Source: Punctularia strigosozonata HHB-11173 SS5 (taxonomy: Eukaryota; Basidiomycota; Agaricomycetes; Corticiales; Punctulariaceae). Taken from it: DNA of 64,000 nucleotides. Made by a program: the position numbers and the translations under genes. The stretch lies in contig NW_006767441.1 in NCBI RefSeq assembly GCF_000264995.1, forward strand, positions 1,252,370 to 1,316,369, given 5' to 3'. Of this stretch, positions 34,122 through 46,217 are shown piece by piece (position 1 is the stretch's first letter; each line of letters opens with the position of its first letter). The notes beneath the pieces are model-generated. The model did no database searches, was not told the origin of the DNA, and saw only the letters and a list, made by a program, of their open reading frames with translations.

Positions 34122-35608
34122 CGGTTTTCCCACGCCGTTTGTGACTTTGCCGTATTGCCGGTGTGAGCGCGGGAAACCTTTCGGAGGTTAACCGACAGTC
34201 ACATGGCTGCCTTAGCTGCTGCTCCGCCGAAGCATGCAGAAACCTGGAGCGATATTGGGCCCATTAATACATGTACCCTCATGAGCTCAGTTGCAGATAG
34301 TGCTTTCAGCACTGTAGAGTCTGAATATGTACACTGATTTGTGGTACAGTAGCTCACAAACACCTCAAAGCCCACATAAAGATTGAATAGCACAGCCACC
34401 ATGGTGTTTCCGATTTTTCATTCGAGTAAAACACTACATATTGTCCATCGGGCTACACCGCCATTTTGGCTTCATGTGGCGGCCAGCTGTGAGCGACATC
34501 ACAGAGACCCAGCGCCCCCGGATGGACAATGTTCATCCTCCAGCTGGTATACAGAGTCCATGGGCTGTAAGTCCTTTCACACAGAATTGCGCGGCGCGGA
34601 AACCGGCTGCCGGACAGTGTCAACTAATATCATACCTAGAATACCATACCATACCGTGATGATCGACGCAAGGATGCATTACACCAGTTCCGGATATTTA
34701 ATTCCAAGATACAAAGTTAAAAATCCTTGAACTTCTATTCTCTGATGGGAAATATCACGGTTTTCTCCTCCAGTTACAAGGAAGGTGTTGCCACCACTTC
34801 CGGGTCGACGTCCGGGAGGTCCCTGAGCTGTATTGACCAAGCTCGTTTCCTTGTGCAACATCATTCAGGTTTACGCCATCGCCACCAGGCTTGTCATAAT
34901 CGATTGGATTATCGAGCCATCCTTTCGCAATGGTGCCGATCCGACCTCTTGCGCACGCAAGTTAACATCGTGATTGATCAGCGATCATAAGACTTCAACT
35001 CACTGGGGGCCCAATGCGTTATGCGGACGATGCGAGCTTCGGCGTTTCTGTCGAACTCACCGTCATCAAGCGGTCGAGTTGTCTGTCATCGATGCGTCGT
35101 CTAGATCAGAGCCCAAGGTGGTGTGACGGTAGGTAGGTAGGTATATTTCCGGCGCGGTCCCAATAGCGGAACAACCGGATTGAGCATATATGTTTGTGCA
35201 GTGATGATTTCAGGAATCAAAGTGATGCGTCGCGCACGACGTCTTACCGGACTCTTCAGGACCTAACAGACACAGACAGTCTGTACCACCTGATTGTATA
35301 TGTAAAGAGGATGCTTACAATGGCCCGGTTGTACATCTGTGCCGTGGTATGCGCGTGGTTCCTTCCGTTCCCCCAGATGCAACGACCGCCACGTTCAAAT
35401 GTTGCTCGGTTCTGGATTGATTTAATGTCCCCACGCGATGAATTCATTCAACGTGGTATCCATATCCATTGAACCAACTGCATGAACAACCGTGACGCTT
35501 TCCACAGCCGATGGCCCATGAGAGCACGTTGGAGGCTGTGTAAATAAATAGATCTACCCGTTCTCCAGCGTTCTCCTGCCGAGTTTCACTACTGGCAGGC
35601 GCAGGGAC

Positions 35609-37178
35609 ATGCCTGGCTTCTTCACCGGCGACGAACTTGGAAACATAAAACATGTACGCTACGCTGCGAGCTTCAAAACCGGCGACCCCAGTGCTGTTCC
35701 GGTGACGCTCTATGACGGCCCCTCGGCTGGCTCGTCCGCCATTCAAGCCCTGGCCGTCGAAAAAACGTCAGACGACGTTAAGCTGGTGAGGATGACGATT
35801 CGGAACTTTGATGAACTGGTCAAGCATGAATACACCGTCTTGAAGAACAGATAGCAACTGCACATCAGGACGGGTCCACGTTCGTCTCTGCACTAGAAGG
35901 AGACATGCTCACGGCCCGTTCGCAATGGAAAGAAACACGGATAAGGAAAACGTCCCGCTTCGTCGGCTTAACGATCGCGAACAAGTACGCATCGTGCCGC
36001 ATCGAGATTCTGTACTCCCTCCTACTCACACCGTCGTCACAGCGCAGTTTTCTCTTGCACTTCAAATGGCGCCCTCCGACGTACCGCCCTCGGCAGTGCT
36101 GACAATTCCCAAGATATAGGCGCCGCCACAGCATCCCTGCCGATGCGTCTTTGCGATTGGAAGCTAGATACGACAGGGCAAGCGTTTGCCTATGGCGGCG
36201 ACGAAGTCGAGCTGTCCTTGTGGAACACCGAACGCGCTTTCTCGCAACCAACATCTTCAACCGTTACTCCACCACCGGAAAGCGAAAAACCCGCTAAAAA
36301 GCGACGAAGGGGCGACGAGCTATTCCCCGGAGAGGTATGGCGAGCGAAAAACGTACGTCCGTGTGTTTGTATTCTCTTTGCTTCAGGCGCTTTCTTACTC
36401 TCATGTTCTCAGGTTCCCAACGACTCGCTGAACCTCCGTGTTCCCGTTCACAACACCTCCTTCGACTTCATATCCTCCTCTGGTTCTTCAGCGCAGATCG
36501 TGTGCGGTACCGCGAACGGCAACATGCGCCGATATGATACCAGAGCGGCCCGTCGACCCGTTGCAGACTGGAAGGGGATCGCCAAGGTCGGCGGTATTCG
36601 CTTCTTATGCAATGGGGTAGAAGAGCAGTACGCATTCCATAGCCCTTGTCCCCGTATACACGGTCTGATCTGCCTTCCAATATCCAGCGAGGCGTTCGCG
36701 GCCGATCAAGGAAACCTGTTTTCCGTGGATCTCAGGAACGGACGCGTCAACTACGCCTACAAAGGTGTGCTCGTCCGCTCGTCACGGTGAGGCCGCAGCG
36801 ATACCGACATCAGCTCCGTTTTCTCCTACAGGCATCGCCGGAGCGGTTGTATGCGCGGCACCGTGCCCAGGTTTCCTCGGTTCGGTGGCGCAGGACCGCC
36901 TCTTCAGGTTACACACCACGAAACCTCTGCCGAAGACCGCCGGGCATCGGCAGGAGGAGAAGGGTGAGGTCCTCGACAAGGTGTATATGAAAAGCTCGCC
37001 AACGGCGATCGTCTGGGATGGCGTGGTGGATGCTGAGCTGGAAGACGATGGCTCGGAGGGGGCTCGCCGCGATGAGGACGACGTCGACGGGGATGACGAG
37101 GATGTGTGGGACAAGATGCGGAATGTCGACGACAGCGACTCGGAGGCCGCCCGAGGGAAGAAAGCGAGGAAAACGTGA
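35609..37178 (+). CDS. NSA1: Ribosome biogenesis WD-repeat protein NSA1 (WDR74)
   Basis: The six exons are 35609-35785, 35851-35984, 36043-36352, 36413-36627, 36688-36764 and 36832-37178, giving 419 residues in frame. The start MPGFFTGDELGNIKHV is typical of fungal Nsa1. WD-type blades follow (SALEGDML, VFSCTSNGALRRT, LCDWKLDTTGQAFAYGG, VCGTANGNMRRYDT, VVCAAPCPGFLGS). The C-terminus is an acidic tail with a basic end (KKARKT). Nsa1 acts in the nucleolus on pre-60S particles, interacting with Rix7 and Rrp1 in yeast (family knowledge). Confidence 0.92.
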
Positions 37179-37360
37179 TCTTGCTGTACCCTTGCGGTTG
37201 TAACTTTCAGGGGCGATGATTGCAACCACGACTTTATTGTGGAAACCTCCCCTTCGTTCTTTCTTGACCCCTCGAATGGACAAGCATCATCCAAGCCGTC
37301 GCCGCGCAGTGGTCTGGCCTTGTTTCAACGCCGCCTTCGTACACGCCATGTCCCTGACAA

Positions 37361-37663
37361 TCAAGAATTACGATAGTATTGCCAGCCAGTCCAGTTTGCT
37401 ATCACGAAGTAGGAGGTAACCGGAATGAGGAATAGCACGAGGTATTTGTAGTACGCGTCCCGTGCGAGGGCGTCCAGAACCTAAGGAGAGGTGCGTCAGT
37501 ACGGACCTCCGTGGCTGGACTTAGCACCAGGATAGAAGAGACAGACCCCGATCCCCGTTAGCGGGAGAAACGCGCTGAGAAGCACGGCATAGCTCCCGAC
37601 GATGAAGAAGAGGACGGACCCGGCGATGATGCTGTAGCCTCTGAGCCAGGGTCGTCGGGACAT
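37361..37663 (-). CDS. PIG-Y-like GPI-GlcNAc-transferase subunit, apparent frame break
   Basis: Exon 1 (37547-37663) encodes MSRRPWLRGYSIIAGSVLFF and a membrane helix. Exon 2 starts at 37481. The frame forced by splicing reads VLDALARDAYYKYL, then shifts to an unlikely tail with a stop at 37368-37370. The other frame of the same exon reads FLIPVTSYFVIANWTGWQYY and ends with a stop at 37361-37363. That tail, a second membrane helix ending in an aromatic WxGWQYY motif, recalls the C-terminus of PIG-Y. One extra base between the two halves (around 37,439-37,442) would explain both, so this is either a real frameshift, an assembly error or a missed splice. The PIG-Y name is tentative. Confidence 0.5.
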
Positions 37664-37968
37664 GGGAGAGAGGCAAACCCTAGCGTATGGTTGACGTGCC
37701 GAATGGCGAACTTCACGTGATGCACCCTCAACGCCTGGTTGCCGACCGCAACGCGCCCGCCCCAGATTTAGCGGCTTCGGAGCGAACATATACCTTGTTC
37801 GCAAACATTTGCCACGTCGTCGTCGTCGTTCAGACTCATCCTTTCACTTACCGTCTCTTCCATATACTCGTCGGTTGGTGGTAACATGACGCGTCGTAGC
37901 GGCGGACGCTCATGACTGCTCATGGCAGGCTCTAACCAACTTCCCTTCGATCGCGATCGCTACGCACA

Positions 37969-38329
37969 ATGACGGACGGACGGACCTCCAGCTTGCCTGA
38001 GATTCCTAAGCCGAACGTGGATCCCAACATTTCCCTAGACTTCATCGCCGAGAACACTGAGTGGGTAGACGTGCACGCCGGCCTCTCTACCCTATCCAGC
38101 TAACCTCACATATCTCCTCGCGTCCATCCCACGCTACCGGCTCTTCCGCGATCCGTACAGTATCCCGGAGGTCAAGCACCGCATCGACAGTGTCCAGAGG
38201 CTGGCGGCTGAGAATGACAAACTCACCGCGGAGCTGAAGGCGATGGACGAGCGGCTGCGAGCGATAGAACGGCGGACGCAGGAGCTGGAAAATCAGAAGC
38301 GCGGCGCGAACACTGGCACACGCGCCTGA
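37969..38329 (+). CDS. Small coiled-coil protein of unknown function
   Basis: The frame-consistent model is 37969-38060 plus 38161-38329 (86 residues): a Pro/Ser-rich start followed by one long coiled coil (RIDSVQRLAAENDKLTAEL, LRAIERRTQELEN). The 100-nt intron is longer than most here. Inside it, just upstream of the acceptor, is a protein-like stretch (NLTYLLASIPRYRLFRDPYS) that continues in frame into the coiled coil. It cannot be joined to exon 1 without a one-base shift. Either that segment is a skipped exon portion or the frame is disturbed. The family is not recognised. Confidence 0.5.
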
Positions 38330-38870
38330 CGCGTGCGATGGAGAGTTCGGTGTCCTTCCTCCCTTCCGACCACTGCATTCATAATACTTCTCGGTCTGGC
38401 GAGCGTGGTGCGCTCGTCGGTGTACAGTAATCAGCGACGGAGATTTAGAGCAGCACCTCCAGACGTCGCGACCTGCATATGTTGTTGTTTTTGTGATTCA
38501 TCTATCCATCCGTACGCATCAGCATGGATCTAGAGCAATGCGGCCTTCGGCGGGATGCCTATGACCGGCGATCGCCATAAGTAGGCCGGACATGAGCTCA
38601 GGCTTATCAGGCCCGATCCGCCGAACTCGCGATTGATCTTCGTGGAGAGCCAGGGCATCGTTTACGCTTTCCACCACCCCGGGGACCCCAGACCTCGCGC
38701 CCCATCTCCGAATCCCGTATATAACCCACCCCATGACGCGTTTGCACATATCGTGTTCCCTCTTGCCCTCCATCACCTGTAAAAATCGTCCACTGAGGTC
38801 CGCTCTGCATCTCTTCAACGTATCGACTGGATCTAACGTATTTTCGATCGCTCACGCCCAGCTAGCACCC
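38330..38870 (+). promoter_or_regulatory. Intergenic region with TATA box before the oxidoreductase
   Basis: No gene is supported. A TATATAA box at 38719-38725 lies 146 nt upstream of the oxidoreductase ATG at 38871 and is a good core-promoter candidate. Confidence 0.5.
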
Positions 38871-40638
38871 ATGGCGAGCAGCAACCCCGGCAGCAGGAGA
38901 CAGTCCGCCTTCGAGCGTCGCCCGTCCGGGAAGGCCATCGACCGACGCCTCTCGAATCCGAGCAGGTCAGCATAGCTGCGCTGACCGGTCTACATGGAGA
39001 TCCGTGCACTAAAGTTCGCAAATACAGGCGCTCGTCTATAGATCCGTCGAGGCTGGTCCCCATGGACAAATTCCAAATGTCTACCATCCACCATCAAGCC
39101 TCCACGGACGACTTCAACGTGGTCTTCATCGGCGCCGGCAATATCATGTTCGGTATGTGGGCGCTGTTTGTCTCTTGTGTGAGTGCTGACGGAGGTGTGG
39201 CCTTTCAGGCTCTGCGGAGGGTCCCTGGAACCACTCCTTCCGATTCGAACACAAGCTCGGCCCTCGCCTGAAGGTGATCGCGCTCATCGATCCCGCCATC
39301 GAGCGCGCACACGCCGTCCTCAAGAAGAAATGCGAGTCTTTCGTCGTGTCTGCCTACCAGGACACCCGAGGTAAGCCGCGACACCACTCGCCCAAACGAG
39401 CCATCGACGACGAACGCGCCGTGCTTGCCCAGTCTACAAGTCGCTCGATGAGTTCGTCGCCGCCACGGCCAACTCGCGCTCGCCTCGCGACCGCCCGAGC
39501 GCGTTCCTGATCGGCTCGCCGCCCATGTTCCGCGGTACCACCAAACCCGGACGCGACATCGAGGCCCAAATTTTGAAACACTTCCCCGGCGTACCTATGT
39601 TCGTGGAGAAGCCCATCGCCACGGGACCCAAAGAAGAGCTCGAGGAATCGTTCAAGGTGGCCAAGATGATCGCGGATAGCGGCGCTATTGTCTCTGTCGG
39701 GTATGAGTAGTTAGTGAAACGTCGCCCTCCGTCGCATATTCAATGGCGGTACTTCTAGGTACATGTTGCGCTATCTCAAGGCCACTCAGGCCATGAAGCG
39801 CATCATCGAGGACAACAAGCTCACGGTCATGGCAACGATCGCGCGCTACGCGTGCGCGTACGAGGCAATCGCCAAGCCGGACTGGTGGGACAAGTCCAAG
39901 TCGGCCGGGCCGATCATCGAGCAAGGGACGCACTTCTGCGACCTTTCGCGTTACTTTGGCGGAGAGGTCGACATCGAGAGCGTTACCGCGCACTCGCTCG
40001 AGTTCTACGAGCGCGCCGGCACGCTGTCGAAGATGAGCGTGGACGAGAGCAAGATTCCGGAGGACAACCGCATCCCGCGCGTCACGGCGGCGACGTGGAA
40101 GTACGAGTCGGGCGCTGTCGGAAGCTTCACGCACGTCGTTGGCCTCCAGGGAACGAACTATAGTTGCGAGCTGGAGGTCTTCTGCGATGGCTACCAGCTG
40201 AAGTGAGGGATATTCAAGTATCCCCGTTAATAAATACTTAACGCCTTTGTGCCCTTCAGGCTTGTGGACCCTTACGTCAACCCCGTCCTGCACATTCGTA
40301 GGCCGGGTAGTGACCTCGAAGAGACTCACACATTCCCGGATGACGATCCCTTCTTCTCGTGCGTTTTCCGTGAGGATATGCTGATAAGATCGAATACTGA
40401 TCGATTGATATGTACAGTGAGGTCTCCAACTGGATTGACGTGATTGAGGATATTGAGGAGGACCCCGAGATCGGTCACATCTTGAGCACGTACGAAGGTA
40501 CATACAAACTACCTCCAACTAATGTGGTTATGATGCTAATTACCAATTGAAACAGACGCCTGCAAGTCCTACGAGCTCACCTGGGCTATTCGGGAAGCTA
40601 GCGAGCGCAGTCGCAAGCCTAGAGAGGTGGCTGCTTGA
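38871..40638 (+). CDS. Gfo/Idh/MocA-family NAD(P)-dependent oxidoreductase
   Basis: A gene of about seven exons. The first two exons give a basic, Ser-rich leader (SRRQSAFERRPSGKAIDRRL). A Rossmann nucleotide-binding start follows, FNVVFIGAGNIMFGSAEGPW. The EKP catalytic-lysine motif of the family is present (PMFVEKPIATG). The C-terminal domain includes GYMLRYLKATQAM, KPDWWDKSKSAGPIIEQGTH and a DDDPFFSEVSNWIDVIED segment. These enzymes oxidise or reduce sugars and related alcohols; the substrate cannot be told. The leader before the Rossmann fold is longer than is usual. Confidence 0.85.
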
Positions 40639-40917
40639 GGCGTTCTCAACGCCGGCTCCGACAGTTAATTTCGATCCATGCTAGGTGTAGGTTTCTGGAA
40701 CATACTGAGGAGATTTCGATTATACTAAACATGGCAGTACGATTGTCGATGTATGACAGCTAAGAAACAGAATTGCTGTAGGATGATGGTCGAAAAAGGA
40801 GAATGGGTCATGATGCAACACGTTCGAAGTCTACGATCCTGCCGCAAGTAAAGTAATATTGAGCCACTATAACGGGAGGATAGACGAACTACTATGGGCT
40901 CGAGGATCGTGGCTGGT

Positions 40918-41840
40918 TCACTCGCGCGGCTTGCTGGAACTCCCTATCCTGTCACGAATCTCCGAATAGCGCTTCCTTCGCGTCCGCTTCTTCTCTGTCT
41001 CCTCCGCGAACTCCTGCTTCAGGTGCTCGATGAGCTTCGGCATGGTCGTAAACTCCGCCCGGCACCGGAAGCACGTCAAATCTTCGTTCAGGAGATCCTG
41101 ATAATCCGACTGCAGCAGCCTGGCTTTCTGAAGGGCTAGCGTATCAGGACGCCGTTCGACGCGTCACTGGAAGCATGAGTACAACGTACGGATTCAAAGT
41201 AGCTGGGCACGCCGTCGAACCAAGAGAGCACTTCCTCCAGAGGTAAGAAGTACCCAATCTTCGGATGGAACGAGTTGTAGTGTTTCTTTGTCTTCATCCC
41301 CTTTTCGCACAAATCTGCGGAGAGGACGTGGAGATGAAGATGTCTACAGTGTATCGGTCAGGTTGAGCCGGTCACGCCCAGGAGATGGAGTCGACTGACA
41401 GCATAGACGAGATCGGATGGAATCCAATCCAAATCGGCCATGTGCAACCGTACCTGTCAAGCTTCGTGGAGGTATTGTAACGTAAGTATCGTATAGCACA
41501 CCAGGAAGTGAGATATCACACTAACCATCTCCTGCTCTATCGCAGCCTTCAAAGGTTGCACGTCCCTCTTCAGTGCCAGTAGAACCGCTTTGGCGCATTC
41601 TCTGTCGGCGGAGAGGAGCGAGCGCAGGTTGTCCAGGTGCGCGGTCCTGAGACCGGTAGGCCGAGACTCCCTGGGCAAAATACGAGGTAGAACCAGGAAA
41701 TGGAAGATGGACTTGGGATAACGGTCGAACACGGTCAGGGTGGTTTCCGTATGAGAGAAGCGGATGGAGTTTCGCAAGCTCTCCGGGTCCGGGCGCTTTG
41801 CGTAATCGCGCAAAATCGTCAGCCTGCGTTCAGGATCCAT
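40918..41840 (-). CDS. Aprataxin-like HIT/zinc-finger DNA repair protein, copy 1
   Basis: A spliced gene encoding a HIT domain followed by a C-terminal zinc finger, as in aprataxin/HNT3. The start MDPERRLTILRDYAKRPDP leads to a phosphodiester-hydrolase core (TVFDRYPKSIFHFLVLPRIL). The catalytic histidine triad HLHLHV is completed by splicing. Then come KKHYNSFHPKIGYF and the C2HE finger (CFRCRAEFTTMPKLIEHLKQE). Aprataxins remove 5'-AMP from abortive DNA ligation products. The acceptor before LDRYGCTW was chosen because it preserves the YG.W.IW.GFH motif. A paralogue lies directly upstream on the same strand (42184-43161). Confidence 0.85.
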
Positions 41841-42183
41841 GTGGAACGGAGTAAAATGGTGGAGGCAGTTAGGCTCCGTACCTGATATTATATAGCAAGA
41901 CGATATCTTACGTACTAGGGGTATATTGCAAAGTCGTTGCCTTGAGGAGCAGATGCACGGGATAAAGAACACCAAAGGTCGGGATTGTGCTTGGGAGAAT
42001 CATCGCTTGTCCGGCGACCGCCGCGCAAAGAAGCTTGACATAATGTGTCATTAATCGAAGGCCGCCACGCTAACGTACAAAGAGAGACCAGGATCCCGTT
42101 TCCTCTTTGCATGCTGTTCCGTATAAGATACCGCAAAGGAGTCTTTGCGGGACGTTTGCAAGCACTTTACCCGAGAGTGGTCT
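41841..42183. other. Intergenic region between the aprataxin-like copies
   Basis: No gene is supported; the region holds the promoter of copy 1 and the 3' flank of copy 2. Confidence 0.4.
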
Positions 42184-43161
42184 TTACGTCAAGCCGCCCT
42201 TTGGGGTCTCGCAAACACTTTTTTGGCGCTTTGTGTCTTCAGGATTCTCAATAGCTTCGCCTTCACGTTGTTCAGCGGGGCGCTTGTTGCTTATCTTTGT
42301 CTTGGACTCCCTGGCTTCTCTGGCCTGAACACGCTTTCTTCGTTTTTCCCATTCTTCCTTCAGATGTTCCTTGAGTTTGGGCATCTGCTTGAATTCTTGC
42401 TCACACCGGAAGCAGGACAGATCCTCTTTCAGCAGACTCTCGTATCGGGTAGGGTCGAGCGCGGACATCTGGCGCAGCACGTTACGGGGCAGACAGTCGA
42501 TATGAGGCCAGTAATTCGATGAGTAGCTTTACGCACTGTCGCAAAACTCGAATCGTCACTATCAAACCAGGAGAGGACTTCATCCAGGTGAAGGAAGAAG
42601 CCGCGCGTGGGATGGAAAGAATTGTAATGCCTTTTGTTCTTCATCGCAGAAGAGACCAGATCCGCTGAGAGAACATGAAGGTGTAGGTGCCTATGTCATG
42701 TATCACGTCAATGGTGCGAGACTCGCGAGGGGTCATGATGGACGGACTCCATGGAGGGAACGGTGTGAAAGCCCGTCCATATTTCCCACTTGAAGCCATA
42801 GCGATTGACCTGAGGGCAGCGTCCCAAATGAGAAGATTCGTGGTCCTGCCTGTGTACGAACCATCTCTTCCTCAATGGTGGCGCGAACCCGTTGCGCCTC
42901 CTCTGCTAAACCGAATACCACCGCTTTCGCTTGATCCTTGCCACGCTTGCACAGTGTTCTAAGACTAGAGATATCCTTGGCCGTGAGCGCAGGTTCTGAG
43001 GTCAGAACGCGCGGCAGGATCAAAAAATGGAACATCGACTTGGGATAGGCGTCAAAGATGGTCAGCGTTGTGGGCGTATGTTGCAAGAGCACCGAAGCAG
43101 GCAATGAACTAGGATCCGCCTTCATAGCATACTGCCTCAACGCCAGCAAGTTCGGAGGCAT
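42184..43161 (-). CDS. Aprataxin-like HIT/zinc-finger DNA repair protein, copy 2
   Basis: Same architecture and exon layout as the gene at 40918. From ATG 43161 it reads MPPNLLALRQYAMKADPSSL, then TIFDAYPKSMFHFLILPRVL, VNRYGFKWEIWTGFHTVPSM, and HLHLHV after a splice. Next are KRHYNSFHPTRGFF and the finger CFRCEQEFKQMPKLKEHLKEE, with a longer basic tail ending CETPKGGLT. All family motifs are intact. Fungi usually keep one aprataxin, so the tandem pair is unusual. This copy is closer to the family consensus than copy 1 (YGFKWEIW against YGCTWPIW) and probably keeps the ancestral role; that is inference. Confidence 0.85.
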
Positions 43162-43537
43162 GTCCAAGGTATCCGTGTCCCCACTCCTTCGTGTGTGTGG
43201 CAGCAACTAACAGCCGGCACTGGTGGTGGCAGGGAACAAGGGGTGTCGCGTGGCGTCACAGGACCCAAAGTCACGATTCAGCGGCCCGCTCACCCTCCAT
43301 TACCCCCGGGGAGGGAGCCGTTGCCCATGTATACTTAGTTCACTGCTCGCACGCATGAACACAGGACGTAGTGTGCATGAATAGATCATCAGGTTCAACG
43401 ACCACATGCTCCCCATAAGATCATCGTTATCTGCGACGTCTACAATCACTAGACTCGGCGCAACCTCACGCCTTACCCTTCCACCGACATCGTTCAACAG
43501 GTACCACATTCACCGGTTCTTCAGCACCCCGCACAAG
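43162..43537. promoter_or_regulatory. Divergent promoter, aprataxin copy 2 / aldo-keto reductase
   Basis: This 376-nt region between two divergent genes has no supportable gene. No clear TATA box was seen. Confidence 0.4.
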
Positions 43538-44983
43538 ATGGCACCTCGGGTACCCTTGATATTTGTGAGTCTTGTGTTTTGATCATCGCTTTGTGTCTGA
43601 CGATAACTACAGGGCACTATGACCATCGGCGAAGCAGGGAAGAACGGGGTTCGCAATGCCGATAAGAAAGAATGCCAGGAAATCCTGGATGTATTCTTCA
43701 ACCATGGTCACAGCGAGCTGGACACCGCGAGGATGTATGCCGAGGGGACGACCGAAGCAGTGAGTACGCTCAGTGGACAACCTCGTCATGTTCCTGATCA
43801 CGATATCGCGCAGTACCTAGCCTCGCTTGATTTGAAAGACGCGACTGTTGACACCAAGTGAGTATCAGGGGGCCGAAAAGCTGTTCTTAGGTACGGCGAC
43901 TGGTACCGACGCTACTCCTTCAGAGTTTACCCCGTGAAGCCGGGAGACCACGCCCCGTCTGCACTTCGCAAGACATTCGAAACCTCTCTGAACACCTTGA
44001 ATCGTCAGAAAGTTCGCGTATTCTATCTGCACGCCCCAGACCGCAGCATGCCATTCGAAGAGACCCTGGGCGAAGCCGACAAGCTGTACAAAGAGGGGAA
44101 GTTGTGGGTGTAACAGATCGCGGGATTGCTCTTCACTGTGCTCATCCAATTCGTCTTGCAGCGAGATCCTAGGGTTGAGCAACTACGCCTCCTGGGAGGT
44201 ACATGGCATTCAATTCCTGGTCACTGTCAATGCGCTCTTCTCATCGCGCTATGTTTCAGGTCGCCGAGATCGTGGGGATCTGCAGAACCAAGGGCTACGT
44301 GCAACCCAAAATCTATCAGGCGATGTACAACGCCATCACTCGCGCAATCGAGCCCGAGCTCGTTCCTTGCTGCAGGAAATACGGCATCCGAATCGTGGTC
44401 TATAATCCTCTCGCGTGCGTGCAGTATTTCCTTTGGGAGTGTCTCTTCATCTTCCGAACCTGAATGGGCGCAATGCAGAGGCGGGTTCTTTGCAGGGAAA
44501 GTTCCGTCCGTCTCTGCGGAGGCACCGAAAGGTGGCCGCTTCGATCCGAGCTCCAAGATGGGCGAGATGTACCGAGCACGATACCTTCGGGACGGATACT
44601 TCCAAGCTCTTGAGCTACTGAAAGGTGTCGCTGTGAGTACACGACCCCCTGATACATAGGTCATCGCCTCGGCATCTTGACATGCTTCTCCCCGAACAGG
44701 AGAAGCATTCTCTCCGCTTGACCGAGATCGCTCTGCGGTGGTGCCAACACCATTCTGCTCTGACGGAAACCGACGGGATCATCCTTGGTGCGTCTTCAGC
44801 TGCGCAGCTAGAGCACAACTGCGAAGATAGCGAGAAAGGCCCTCTGCCCGAGGAGATCATTCAGGTAACGAACGCACCCTTCGGGGCGTAAAGTTGCATT
44901 TGAATAACAAACTCGCCCTTCATTAGGCACTCGATGAAGCCTGGAAGATCGTCCTGCCCTCTGCGCCTACGTACTGGAGATAA
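43538..44983 (+). CDS. Aldo-keto reductase, aflatoxin-aldehyde-reductase (AKR7) type
   Basis: A multi-exon gene beginning MAPRVPLIFGTMTIGEAG. The AKR catalytic tetrad is visible: Asp and Tyr in ELDTARMYAEG, Lys in VDTKVYP and His in VFYLHAPDRS. Downstream are LGLSNYASWEVAEIVGICR, PKIYQAMYNAITRAIEPEL, VVYNPLAGGFFAGK and the NADPH-binding ILGASSAAQLEHN near the C-terminus. Enzymes of this group reduce dialdehydes and other reactive carbonyls with NADPH in the cytosol. The introns are ordinary; the one after KLWV has a GTAACA donor. Confidence 0.88.
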
Positions 44984-45130
44984 ACTCTTCGTATAGCATG
45001 GGGAAAACTACAATATGTTTGTGATGTGTGTATGTACAATATGTATCTGGGCTCCCTGTGAGATATATAGCGTGTGTTTGATTATCGCTTCATGATATGC
45101 TGTGGGACAGCGATGTGAGGATGCCGTCAC

Positions 45131-46217
45131 TTATGTGTTCAATGCCGTAGCGATCTTGGAGAACACACTGCTCTTCGGACGTAATGAGTTGTAGTGCTAT
45201 ATGCCAAGCCATTAGCGAGAGTGCAACAGAACGCGGTAATGCCGCACCTCTCCCAATCCATACATGCGTCGATGGTAACTGATCCAAAGCGCCTTGATGT
45301 TCTTGTCCCTCCAATCCACAGTTGCGCCCGTCGGCGTATGGACCACGACCCTCGGTGTTCCAGATTGCACGACGAATATAGGAACATTGTAGGCACGACT
45401 CAACGCTAGGATCTCCGGCTCGCCGCCCCATTGGCCGGTATTCCGTATCCGTTCGCAGTACGCTGCGAATGCCTTGGGAGACATGAGACCAGTATCAACG
45501 GCGCCGTCGCCGTCTTCGCCGAACTCCGAAGGCAAGAACGGGAGGAAATCATCAACGTGGTCTTGAATGTAATTTGCGGCGGCGTGCCGGACGTTCGCAT
45601 AGGAGACTTGTGATGAGGGTATGAGTCCATGTAGGCCCAGTTGGTCCGCGATGGCAGAGAACAAGCAATGCCCGTCGGGGTTTATCTGCGAAACCGTAAC
45701 TAGGGGGTGCGGTCGTCGAACAGAATATTGACACACCTCATGCATAGTGAAACCCATTTCATCGCAGATGGCATTGACGACCTTCTCCTCTTCCGCTGCT
45801 TCTCGCTCGAACTGCGCTGTGCGCGTCGGGTCGTCAGGGTTATTCTGAGCCGCCTCCTCCGCCAAAGCTGCGGCTTTCCTTTCCTTATCATGAGTACGTT
45901 CATGAGATGGAATCCAAATGGCTGAACATCGCTTGTACCTGTCGCGCTTTGTAACGAGACTTGCTGTCATTAGCTGGCTTCGCCACCGGTCCATTTTCTG
46001 CCGCTTGGACGACGTTCATCTTGTTCAGAATGGTTGCGGCTTCCGTTTGAGTTGTGGAATCCTTGGAGTCGAGTTCAGCCATGAGCTGATCCATAAGATC
46101 CTCGTTGTCTTCTTGATCGCCAGGCGAGGGGTTTGGAGGCGACATGGTATTCGACGATCTCCCGGACACGGGGGATAGCGCCTTCTTCAGCCGTTGTCGC
46201 TTGGATCCGTTAGCCAT
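45131..46217 (-). CDS. OTU-domain deubiquitinase, OTUD6/Otu2-like
   Basis: A multi-exon gene from ATG 46217. The N-terminal half is charged and partly coiled coil (SRYKARQERKAAALAEEAAQ). The OTU domain follows, with the catalytic Asp and Cys in NPDGHCLFSAIADQLG, the middle motif WGGEPEILALSRAYNVPI and the catalytic His in GLGEHYNSLRPK, restored by the last intron. The order and the YNSLRP ending match OTUD6B/Otu2, enzymes linked to ribosome-associated ubiquitin in yeast. It is convergent with the aldo-keto reductase. Confidence 0.88.

Larger units (their letters stand above)
33364..35608. other. Gene-poor right part of the accessory island
   Basis: No gene is supported in 2.2 kb. The region holds the right copies of the flanking repeats, AT-rich stretches, the second ACACCGCCATTTTGG (34455-34469) and a short GTAG microsatellite near 35,130. 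The open frames present are short and unrelated to anything I recognise. Confidence 0.55.
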
